Below the pieces are notes generated by a model. The model saw only the letters and a program-made list of their open reading frames with translations, was not told where the DNA came from and ran no database searches. Both the position numbers and the translations under genes were made by a program. A stretch of 5,062 nucleotides of DNA from Deltaproteobacteria bacterium. Lineage in GTDB: Bacteria; Desulfobacterota; DSM-4660; Desulfatiglandales; HGW-15. Shown here in pieces: positions 1 through 5,062 of this stretch (its first letter is position 1; every line of letters starts with the position of its first letter). Location of the stretch: positions 1-5,062 of the forward strand of contig DAOVAK010000259.1 in assembly GCA_030671095.1 (NCBI GenBank), read 5' to 3'.

Positions 1-2
1 TC

Positions 3-875
3 GGTTCTGAAAATATCATGATGTATGGCACAGAGGAGCAAAAGAAAAAGTATCTCCCCCTTCTTGTCAATGGCGAAGCCATATCGGCCGGGGCATACAC
101 AGAGCCGGACGCAGGCACAGATGTGGTCTCCATAAGAACCACGGCCATTAAGGACGGGAAAGAATACGTCATCAACGGAAATAAAATGTTCATTACAAAC
201 GGCACAGTTTGTGACTGGATGGTTGTCCTTTGCATAACCCATCCTGAGGAAGAAAAAAGATATGAAAGACATAGCCTGATCCTGGTTGAGTCGGACAGGA
301 AAGGCGTTGAAGCAAATCAACTGAAGGGGAAAATGGGGGTTAGGGCGAGTGAGACCACTGAAATTTCTTTTTCAGACGTCCGTGTTCCTTGCGAAAACCT
401 GATTGGTGAGGAAGGAAAAGGATTCTACCAACTTATGCAGTTCTTTGACGCAACCAGGACGATGGTCGCCGCTCAGGGCGTGGGTCTTGCTCAGGGCGCA
501 TTGGACAGGACGGTAAGATATGTTCAGGAAAGAAAGGTGCAAGGTAAACCCCTTGCTGACAAGCAGTCCATCCAGTTCCAGCTCGCTGAAATGGCAACCA
601 AGATTGAACTCGCCCGCACAATCACCTATAAGGCCGCCTGGCAGGTAGATCAAGGTCGAACGGATCCAGCACTCAATGCTATGGCTAAATATTTCTCGGG
701 GGAGATGGCCGTCTGGGTATGCGGAAAAGCCTTGGAAATACATGCGGCATTCTCTCCTGAAGCGTTATACGATGCCTATGACATCCAGCGGTTTTTTCGT
801 GATGCCAAGATATTGGAAATCTATGAAGGGACTAAAGAAGCGGAAAAAATGACCATATCAAGAAAACTGTTTTAG
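3..875 (+). CDS. Acyl-CoA dehydrogenase, C-terminal part (5' end outside window)
   Basis: FAD-dependent enzyme that oxidises an acyl-CoA to the 2,3-enoyl-CoA and passes electrons to electron-transfer flavoprotein in the cytoplasm. The frame is open to the left edge and the residues before the first ATG (GSENI at 3-17) fit the family, so the ATG at 18 is internal; about 290 of the usual 380 or so residues are visible. Seen in order: the FAD/substrate motif TEPDAGTD (99-122), the middle beta domain, then the C-terminal helical domain with an ERKVQGKPLADKQ stretch (family: ER.qFGkpi...Q). The motif RDAKILEIYEGT near the end carries the likely catalytic base Glu at 825-827. An unusual stretch replaces the common HGGYG motif after the His at 741-743. 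The stop is 73 bases before the next gene on the same strand, consistent with one catabolic cluster. Family assignment is sure; chain length or substrate (fatty, branched, aromatic-derived) cannot be told. Confidence 0.95.
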   Translation, partial: GSENIMMYGTEEQKKKYLPLLVNGEAISAGAYTEPDAGTDVVSIRTTAIKDGKEYVINGNKMFITNGTVCDWMVVLCITHPEEEKRYERHSLILVESDRKGVEANQLKGKMGVRASETTEISFSDVRVPCENLIGEEGKGFYQLMQFFDATRTMVAAQGVGLAQGALDRTVRYVQERKVQGKPLADKQSIQFQLAEMATKIELARTITYKAAWQVDQGRTDPALNAMAKYFSGEMAVWVCGKALEIHAAFSPEALYDAYDIQRFFRDAKILEIYEGTKEAEKMTISRKLF

Positions 876-890
876 ATATTTTTTTGATTT

Positions 891-921
891 TTGATAGGGT
901 CTTGGGTACCCTGTCTATAAG
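891..921 (+). promoter_or_regulatory. Possible promoter with a dyad in a long spacer
   Basis: TTGATA at 891-896 (5 of 6 to TTGACA) and TATAAG at 916-921 (5 of 6 to TATAAT) are separated by 19 bases. Arms GATAGGGT (893-900) and ACCCTGTC (908-915) pair over eight positions with one G-T pair and a 7-base loop, filling the spacer; GGGTACCC (904-911) is also a perfect palindrome inside it. A 19-base spacer filled by a dyad is the arrangement seen at promoters controlled by MerR-family activators. It lies 28-58 bases before the TTG start of the downstream gene. This is a sequence resemblance only. The same dyad could instead be an RNA hairpin in a read-through transcript from the dehydrogenase gene; it is not followed by a T-run, so it is not a normal terminator. 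Confidence 0.35.
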
Positions 922-932
922 CTGGTTAAAGG

Positions 933-940
933 AAGGAGGA
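933..940 (+). promoter_or_regulatory. Strong Shine-Dalgarno that fixes a TTG start
   Basis: AAGGAGGA, a near-perfect match to the anti-Shine-Dalgarno sequence, ends 8 bases before the TTG at 949. The next in-frame ATG is 24 codons later (1021) and would remove the conserved beginning of the synthase-like fold, so TTG is the better start. Confidence 0.85.
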
Positions 941-948
941 TAGGCAAA

Positions 949-2397
949 TTGAAAGGAATCACGGCTTTCGGCATCTATTTGCCATACTACCGGCTGAAGC
1001 GCGAAACCATCTTCGAGGCCATGGGGTGGTTCAATCCTGGTATTGCACGGCTGGCCAAAGGAGAAAAGACCGTCGCCAATTACGATGAAGACAGCATCAC
1101 CATGGCCGTAGCTGCGGGCATCGATTGTTTGGAGGATCTTAACAGAGAGAGGATCAGTGCCCTGTACCTTGCTTCTACAACGCTTCCCAATAAGGAGAGG
1201 GGAAATGCCTCCATTGCGAGTGGGGCATTAAATCTCTCCCCGAATACCAGGACTGCTGAGTTCTCCGGATGTTTGAAATCTGGAACAACGGCCCTTATTT
1301 CAGCCCTGAGTGGGTCCGATTCGGAGGTCGCCCTCGTATGCGCAACTGATTGTCGCCTCGGCAGGGCGGGGGGTACTCAGGAACAACTATTCGGAGATGG
1401 TGCGGCTGCGTTCATGGTGGGAACTGATGGGGTGATAGCTTCTCTTGTTGGCCATTATTCTCTCTCCTATGATTTTCCAGATTACCGGCGAATGGAATCG
1501 GATAAGTTTACCCGAAGCTGGGAAGAGAGATGGATTCGGGAGGCTGGCTACGCAAAAATGATCCCCGAGGCGATAAACGGCCTCCTCAGCAGTTGCAAAC
1601 TCCAGATAAATGACATGGATAAGATGGTCTACCCTCCTCTCAGCATGAGAGACCATATGGCCATAGCAAAGAGACTAGGACTGGAATCTGAAAAGATTCA
1701 GGGACCGCTTTTGGAATCCATAGGAAACACCGGATCAGCCCACCCTTTACTGATGCTGGCTGCTGCCTTAGAGGAAGCCCAACCCGGTGATAAGATTCTG
1801 GTTGCAAGTTTTGGCAGCGGTGCGGATGCACTGCTGTTCCAGGTTACAGAGGAAATAAAAAGGGTGAAGAACAGGCGCAAGTTAAAAGAGAATTTGGAGT
1901 ATAAAAGAGACCTGGGCAATTACACAAAATATCTCTCGTTTAAAGGCATGCTCCCAAAAGAGATAGGTATACGCGGTGAGGAGATGGCCCCAACCAGTCT
2001 CTCTCTTTCGTGGAGGGAACAAAACGCTGTCTTGAGGCTGGCTGGCTCAAAATGTAAGGCCTGTGGTACGCCGCAATTTCCACAGGAGAGGGTGTGCGTC
2101 AACCCGGACTGTGGAGCCGTGGATCAGATGGAGGACTATTCCTTCTCTGACAAAAAAGGACACCTTTTCACCTATACGGCAGATCATCTGACCTATTCAG
2201 AAGACCCGCCAGCCATTTACGGCATCGTGGATTTTGAAGGGGGAGGGAGATATTGGTTTGATATTACCGATTGCCAGATGGAGTCGCTGGAAGTTGGACA
2301 GGCCGTTCAGATGACATTTAGAAGAAGATACCTGGATGAGGCTCGCGGTATTACCGGCTATTTCTGGAAGATCATGCCTTTTAAGCGTGAGTTGTAG
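949..2397 (+). CDS. HMG-CoA synthase-like protein fused to zinc-ribbon/OB-fold (DUF35) domain
   Basis: 482 residues, TTG start. Residues 1 to about 300 are a thiolase-fold condensing-enzyme domain of the archaeal HMG-CoA synthase type: GEKTVANYDEDS (38-49), nucleophile Cys108 in EFSGCLKSGT, FGDGAAAF (148-155), GNTGS (259-263) and SFGSGADA (287-294). A basic helical linker (about 300-365) leads to the DUF35 part: a zinc ribbon with Cys369, Cys372, Cys383 and Cys388 (GSKCKACGTPQFP...), then an OB fold to the end. In archaea the synthase and DUF35 are separate subunits of a complex with thiolase; here two are one chain and the thiolase gene follows after 29 bases. By my hand alignment the synthase's catalytic Glu (archaeal GSES) is Thr77 and its His (HQPNGK) is Pro229, so true HMG-CoA synthesis is doubtful. 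Likely role, inferred: partner of the thiolase in making or breaking a C-C bond of a CoA thioester during acyl-CoA degradation. Domain calls are secure; the reaction is unknown. Confidence 0.9.
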   Translation: MKGITAFGIYLPYYRLKRETIFEAMGWFNPGIARLAKGEKTVANYDEDSITMAVAAGIDCLEDLNRERISALYLASTTLPNKERGNASIASGALNLSPNTRTAEFSGCLKSGTTALISALSGSDSEVALVCATDCRLGRAGGTQEQLFGDGAAAFMVGTDGVIASLVGHYSLSYDFPDYRRMESDKFTRSWEERWIREAGYAKMIPEAINGLLSSCKLQINDMDKMVYPPLSMRDHMAIAKRLGLESEKIQGPLLESIGNTGSAHPLLMLAAALEEAQPGDKILVASFGSGADALLFQVTEEIKRVKNRRKLKENLEYKRDLGNYTKYLSFKGMLPKEIGIRGEEMAPTSLSLSWREQNAVLRLAGSKCKACGTPQFPQERVCVNPDCGAVDQMEDYSFSDKKGHLFTYTADHLTYSEDPPAIYGIVDFEGGGRYWFDITDCQMESLEVGQAVQMTFRRRYLDEARGITGYFWKIMPFKREL

Positions 2398-2426
2398 TAA
2401 TACAATTTCTAAAAGGAGTCGCTGAG

Positions 2427-3629
2427 ATGGCAGAAGGGATCAAGAATAAGGTGGCGATTATTGGTATGGGATGCACCAAATTTGGGGAGCACTGGGATAG
2501 GAGTGCTGAATCTTTGGTGCTCGAGGCCTTTGAGGAGGCCATAGGCGACGCTGGGATAGAGAAGAAAGATATCGATGCGGCATGGCTCTCCACCTGCTTT
2601 GATGAGGTCAACGTTGGGAAGAGCGCCATCCCGTTGGCAGCCGCTTTAAAACTGTCCTATCTCCCTGTGACGAGAGTTGAAAACTTTTGTGCCAGCGGCA
2701 CGGAGGCCATACGTGCAGCCTGTTATGCGGTCGCTTCAGGATCCTGCGACGTGGCCCTGGCCGTGGGCGTCGAAAAGTTGAAAGATATCGGCTACGGGGG
2801 CTTGCCAGATTTCAGCCAGCTCAGGGGGATATATAACCGCCTCATATTCCCAAACCAGACCGCGCCCGGTCAGTTCGCCATGTTGGCCACGAAATATTTT
2901 GATCGATACCGGCTGAGTCCCGAAGAGGGCAAACTGACCCTGGCCAAGATATCGGCTAAAAGTCATGCAAACGGGGCACTCACACCCAAAGCGCATCTGA
3001 GAAAAGTTGTCGACGTGGAGACGATTATGAGAGCACCGATGGTGGCCTGGCCCCTGGGTCTCTATGACTGTTGTGGTGTGACCGAGGGTGCTGCTGCGGC
3101 CATTATTGTCCGTGTTGACGATGCCAAGGCCATTCGCCCCGATCCCCTTTATGTAAAGTCCCTGCAGATTGCTGTCAGCGCAGAACAGGAATATAGATAT
3201 CAGCAGTGGGATGGAACCCATGTGGAGACCACATATCGTTGTGGCGTGAGGGCATACCAAGAGGCAGGTATCAAAAATCCCCGGGAAGAACTCAGCATGA
3301 TGGAAGTCCATGATTGCTTTTCCATCACGGAACTGGTGACCTACGAGGATTTGCAGATATCTCCTCAAGGCAAGGCAAAGGAAGATGTTGATGGGGGCTT
3401 TTTTGAGTTAGGTGGAAAAATGCCTTGCCAGAGTGACGGAGGCCTCAAGAGTTTTGGACACCCTATTGGGGCCTCTGGGATAAGAATGGTTTACGAGGTA
3501 TACAAGCAACTCCAGGGGAAGTGTGGTGAACGCCAGATAAGAAATCCACGACTCGGCCTTACCCACAACCTGGGAGGCTTTCCAGCAAACTGTGTCATTG
3601 GGATCACCATCTGGGGAAATGAGCTATAA
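2427..3629 (+). CDS. Thiolase (acetyl-CoA acetyltransferase, SCP-x/archaeal type)
   Basis: 400 residues, full family length, ATG preceded by AAGGAG (2413-2418) at 8 bases. Cleaves a 3-oxoacyl-CoA with CoA, or runs the reverse condensation, in the cytoplasm. All expected active-site elements are present: nucleophile Cys88 in ENFCASGTEA, His295 in EVHDCF, His345 in GHPIGASG, and the acid/base Cys389 near the C terminus after a GG. The N-terminal VAIIGMG(C)TKFGE and the HDCF (rather than NEAF) motif place it with SCP-2/SCP-x and archaeal thiolases, not with FadA/AtoB. These commonly need a DUF35 partner, which the preceding gene carries in fused form, so the two proteins probably form one complex. 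Relatives in this group include BbsB (benzoylsuccinyl-CoA thiolase) and Ltp2 (a retro-aldolase), so a simple acetyl-CoA-forming thiolase is only one possibility. Substrate unknown. Confidence 0.93.
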   Translation: MAEGIKNKVAIIGMGCTKFGEHWDRSAESLVLEAFEEAIGDAGIEKKDIDAAWLSTCFDEVNVGKSAIPLAAALKLSYLPVTRVENFCASGTEAIRAACYAVASGSCDVALAVGVEKLKDIGYGGLPDFSQLRGIYNRLIFPNQTAPGQFAMLATKYFDRYRLSPEEGKLTLAKISAKSHANGALTPKAHLRKVVDVETIMRAPMVAWPLGLYDCCGVTEGAAAAIIVRVDDAKAIRPDPLYVKSLQIAVSAEQEYRYQQWDGTHVETTYRCGVRAYQEAGIKNPREELSMMEVHDCFSITELVTYEDLQISPQGKAKEDVDGGFFELGGKMPCQSDGGLKSFGHPIGASGIRMVYEVYKQLQGKCGERQIRNPRLGLTHNLGGFPANCVIGITIWGNEL

Positions 3630-3662
3630 CCTCTGATAAATAATCAATAATAGGAGTTTTAA

Positions 3663-3980
3663 ATGGCCAAGGTAAAAATTACGGTGGTCAAGAAGGTAAA
3701 CAATAAGGATTTATACGGTGAGAATCCTCCAGCTCTTTTTGATGAAAGCAGGATTACTCCAGAATGCGACCGGTTTGACGTCGGACAGGAATTCCTGGTT
3801 GACAATCATAATTGTCCACCTGGATTCTGTAATTGGGCGTTCGCTGACATACAGAGAGACCTAGTGCATATCCTGTACGGGGGCTATTATCCTTGGATGA
3901 AGGAAAAGGGCGTTGCGATTTCGTGCTGTACCGATGGTCTAAGGCCTGTAATTTTCAAATTAGAGAGAATAGAAGATTAA
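3663..3980 (+). CDS. TIGR04076-like small conserved protein of unknown function
   Basis: 105 residues, with AGGAG (3652-3656) 6 bases before the ATG and 33 bases after the thiolase stop, so probably in the same transcript. It resembles the uncharacterised TIGR04076 family: a start of the MAKVKITVVKK type, a central GQEF (41-44), then PPGFCNWAFADIQRD (52-66) and a C-terminal CCTDGLRPVIFK block (88-99). Five cysteines (35, 51, 56, 88, 89), including a vicinal pair, could bind metal or act in redox chemistry; that is inference. No signal peptide or membrane segment is visible, so it is likely cytoplasmic. Family membership is from recognised motifs, not a search. No function is established that I know of; its place beside CoA-ester genes hints at a link to the same pathway. 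Confidence 0.8.
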   Translation: MAKVKITVVKKVNNKDLYGENPPALFDESRITPECDRFDVGQEFLVDNHNCPPGFCNWAFADIQRDLVHILYGGYYPWMKEKGVAISCCTDGLRPVIFKLERIED

Positions 3981-3995
3981 GCCTAAAGATGCTGG

Positions 3996-4032
3996 AGCAG
4001 TCTAACTATTCTGAGGATGGCCCTGCTTTTTT
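3996..4032 (+). terminator. Weak candidate intrinsic terminator after the four-gene cluster
   Basis: AGCAG (3996-4000) can pair with CTGCT (4023-4027), extendable by G-U pairs, and the right arm runs into a T-run (4027-4032). It starts 15 bases after the stop of the TIGR04076-like gene, where a terminator would be expected. The stem is only 5 standard pairs and the loop is 22 bases, so folding energy is poor; a guess supported mostly by position. Confidence 0.3.
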
Positions 4033-4047
4033 ATCGCCATTTTTCGG

Positions 4048-4137
4048 TTAGGCTTCCCCTACTTTGGGAACTTTGATTAGCAGATTGTACAATTTGACCA
4101 GATTGAAGGTTATGGCCAGTAACCTTGAATTGACCAT
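4048..4137 (-). pseudogene. Possible remnant of a transposase C-terminus
   Basis: A minus-strand frame of 29 codons ending in TAA (4048-4050 on the + strand) encodes LLAITFNLVKLYNLL followed by a short tail, which resembles the 'AYNLV..L..L' helix that closes many DDE transposases. The frame is blocked just upstream by a stop (4141-4143), and an overlapping minus frame continues further, as expected for a decayed, frameshifted copy. No terminal inverted repeats or target duplication could be identified and the IS family cannot be assigned. Such hydrophobic stretches can arise by chance, so this is a weak call. Confidence 0.22.
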
Positions 4138-4302
4138 TCTTTAATGTTACAAATCGTAATCGTAATAGAATGAGGGCCGTGCTGGGGCAAGTATTGAAAT
4201 AAACCTCAATTTGGAATCCGTCCGATTTTGAGCTGATTCCATTGCATATCACAGGGATTTAAGAAAAAATACAGACCTCAAGTCCGTTAAAACCAAAGAG
4301 CT

Positions 4303-4316
4303 TGACTTTCAAGTCA
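4303..4316. repeat. Perfect 14-bp dyad upstream of the thioesterase gene
   Basis: TGACTT and AAGTCA are exact reverse complements separated by TC, about 78 bases before the thioesterase ATG. Size and symmetry suit a dimeric regulator site. TTGACT (4302-4307) within it also looks like a -35 box, but no matching -10 lies 16-18 bases downstream. Function is not demonstrated by sequence alone. Confidence 0.35.
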
Positions 4317-4393
4317 CAGAAACTCATCCGGAAGTGCATTTTAACAATGGCGCTATACGATTTGTGGAAATTATTCGCCAAGATAGGTAAAAT

Positions 4394-4858
4394 ATGAAAA
4401 AACTCAATCCGGTTTTTCTCGCGGCAATGGCCGATAGTGTAAATAAAAGCCCCTACTATGTGCACACCTCGATGGAGATAAAGGAGATCGACCGGGGATA
4501 TTGTTTGATGCAGCTAGCTGTCCAGGAAAAGCATTTGCAGCCTTACGGCATGGTGCATGGCGGTGTGTATGCCGCCATGGTGGATGCCGCCGCATACTGG
4601 GCCGTTTTCACCCAGCTCGATGACAACGCCAAGATGATAACCATCGATCTGAAACTCAACTATCTCGGTTCGGCCTCCAATGTCTTGCTTTTCGCAAAAG
4701 GCAAGAGCATAAAACTAGGCAAAACTCTAGGCATCGGCGAAGCATCCATTAGGGACGAAGCCGACAAACTGCTGACCCATGGTACTGCTACATTCATGGT
4801 ACTCAGAGATCTGGATATCAAAACAGACTTTGATTTACCGCCGAGATTTCTGGAATGA
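4394..4858 (+). CDS. PaaI-type hotdog-fold acyl-CoA thioesterase
   Basis: 154 residues, normal length for the single-domain hotdog thioesterases of the PaaI/YdiI group, which hydrolyse acyl- or aryl-CoA to the free acid and CoA as cytoplasmic tetramers. The central helix carries YGMVHGGVYAAMVDAAA: His55-Gly56-Gly57 and Asp64 match the usual oxyanion-hole and catalytic positions. The strands after it (MITIDLKLNYLGSA, then LGKTLGIGEASI and THGTATFMVL) follow the family pattern. The start has only a weak Shine-Dalgarno (ATAGG just upstream), so expression may be modest. It is 413 bases beyond the previous gene and may have its own promoter; a functional link to the upstream acyl-CoA genes, such as freeing CoA from dead-end intermediates, is plausible but inferred. 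Substrate is unknown. Confidence 0.92.
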   Translation: MKKLNPVFLAAMADSVNKSPYYVHTSMEIKEIDRGYCLMQLAVQEKHLQPYGMVHGGVYAAMVDAAAYWAVFTQLDDNAKMITIDLKLNYLGSASNVLLFAKGKSIKLGKTLGIGEASIRDEADKLLTHGTATFMVLRDLDIKTDFDLPPRFLE

Positions 4859-4863
4859 ACAGG

Positions 4864-4885
4864 ATCAGCAACGGATCTGATTTTT
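4864..4885 (+). terminator. Weak candidate terminator after the thioesterase gene
   Basis: ATCAG (4864-4868) pairs with CTGAT (4877-4881) over an 8-base loop and is followed directly by T's (4881-4885), starting 5 bases after the stop. The stem is short and AT-rich, though two G-U pairs may lengthen it, so efficiency would be low. Confidence 0.35.
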
Positions 4886-4955
4886 CATTATATTCTCTCG
4901 CATTTTCACATCGCTTGCCTTGATTTATAAAGTAATTTCTAAAATAACTAAAGTG

Positions 4956-4983
4956 GCGATTACAGCTATGAAGGGACAATCGC
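4956..4983. repeat. Inverted repeat, possible minus-strand terminator hairpin
   Basis: GCGATT (4956-4961) and AATCGC (4978-4983) are exact reverse complements around a 16-base loop. On the minus strand the hairpin begins only 3 bases after the stop of the open frame entering from the right edge, and is followed there by a T-rich stretch, so it could end transcription of that gene. It could equally be a regulator site. Confidence 0.35.
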
Positions 4984-4986
4984 TAA

Positions 4987-5062
4987 TTATTCCATATATC
5001 TACTTCTTCTGGTAATCTTAAATATTTTCAAATCCGAAAATGGGTGGCTCCATTCACATTTT
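4987..5062 (-). CDS. Possible 3' end of a convergent gene running off the right edge
   Basis: A minus-strand frame is open from the right edge to TAA at 4987-4989, giving about 24 residues with the ending LKIFKITRRSRYME. The basic, hydrophilic tail and the hairpin just beyond the stop fit the end of a gene, but 24 open codons can occur by chance and no family is recognisable. Apart from this, 4859-5062 shows no gene. Confidence 0.2.
   Translation of the reverse strand, partial: KCEWSHPFSDLKIFKITRRSRYME

Larger units (their letters stand above)
3981..4393. other. Gene-free AT-richer intergenic stretch with several inverted repeats
   Basis: 413 bases with no intact gene supportable on either strand. 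It is richer in A and T than the flanking genes. Inverted repeats visible by eye: CATTCT (4135-4140) with AGAATG (4167-4172); TGGAATC (4212-4218) with GATTCCA (4235-4241); and the perfect dyad TGACTT-TC-AAGTCA (4303-4316). AATCGT is tandemly repeated around 4152-4166. A short minus-strand frame looks like a transposase tail (4048-4137). A + strand frame is open from 4232 to a TAA at 4388-4390, just before the thioesterase start, but has no start codon or known motif. No clean sigma-70 promoter for the thioesterase was found. Confidence 0.6.

Noticed and set aside
372..743. 123-codon open frame on the minus strand
   Set aside because: Antisense to the acyl-CoA dehydrogenase helical domain, with no domain pattern or ribosome site.
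893..915. Hairpin considered as an intrinsic terminator of the dehydrogenase gene
   Set aside because: T-rich sequence lies before it, not after; on the other strand the following bases are A-rich. Neither direction has the needed U-tract.
949..1850. Calling the fusion protein a mevalonate-pathway HMG-CoA synthase
   Set aside because: The apparent loss of catalytic Glu and His, the DUF35 fusion and the neighbouring acyl-CoA dehydrogenase argue against isoprenoid synthesis.
2736..3368. 210-codon open frame on the minus strand
   Set aside because: It lies wholly inside the thiolase gene, which has every catalytic motif, and its own translation shows no recognisable family; it is an antisense shadow.
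4259..4465. 68-codon minus-strand frame crossing the start of the thioesterase gene
   Set aside because: It overlaps the conserved beginning of the thioesterase and shows no recognisable motif.
5040..5062. ATG opening a + strand frame at the right edge
   Set aside because: No Shine-Dalgarno precedes it and only seven codons are visible.
1..5062. CRISPR array, tRNA or rRNA genes
   Set aside because: No regularly spaced direct repeats, tRNA-like cloverleaf or rRNA-like segment was seen on reading either strand by eye.

Overview
The window reads as part of an acyl-CoA (fatty-acid-like or aromatic-acid-like) catabolic cluster, all confident genes on the + strand, from a bacterium of moderate GC content. 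The combination of an acyl-CoA dehydrogenase, an HMG-CoA-synthase-like protein fused to a zinc-ribbon/OB-fold (DUF35) domain, an SCP-x/archaeal-type thiolase and a small TIGR04076-type protein suggests an anaerobic or syntrophic member of the Desulfobacterota/Deltaproteobacteria. That placement is an inference from gene content only; no rRNA or other marker is present.

Layout: (1) 3-875, the C-terminal three quarters of an acyl-CoA dehydrogenase whose start lies left of the window. (2) 876-948, a short gap with a hairpin-forming dyad lying between a -35-like and a -10-like box, then a very strong Shine-Dalgarno. (3) 949-2397, an HMG-CoA-synthase-like/DUF35 fusion starting at TTG. (4) 2427-3629, a thiolase with all catalytic residues intact. 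(5) 3663-3980, a 105-residue cysteine-rich TIGR04076-like protein. (6) 3981-4393, a 413-base AT-richer stretch with no intact gene, several inverted repeats and a possible decayed transposase end on the minus strand. (7) 4394-4858, a PaaI-type hotdog thioesterase. (8) 4859-5062, non-coding sequence, with a possible 3' end of a convergent minus-strand gene running off the right edge.

How they may work together: the dehydrogenase would oxidise an acyl-CoA to the enoyl-CoA. The fusion protein and the thiolase, separated by only 29 bases, resemble the archaeal thiolase/HMG-CoA synthase/DUF35 complex and the bacterial thiolase-DUF35 pairs (BbsAB, Ltp2-DUF35), and would act on a C-C bond of a CoA thioester. 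The thioesterase could release or recycle CoA from stalled intermediates. The most interesting point is that the HMG-CoA-synthase-like domain keeps the nucleophilic cysteine but appears to lack the catalytic Glu and His of true HMG-CoA synthases. It is therefore probably not making HMG-CoA for isoprenoids; a divergent condensing/cleaving or scaffolding role in degradation is more likely. The true substrate cannot be read from the sequence.
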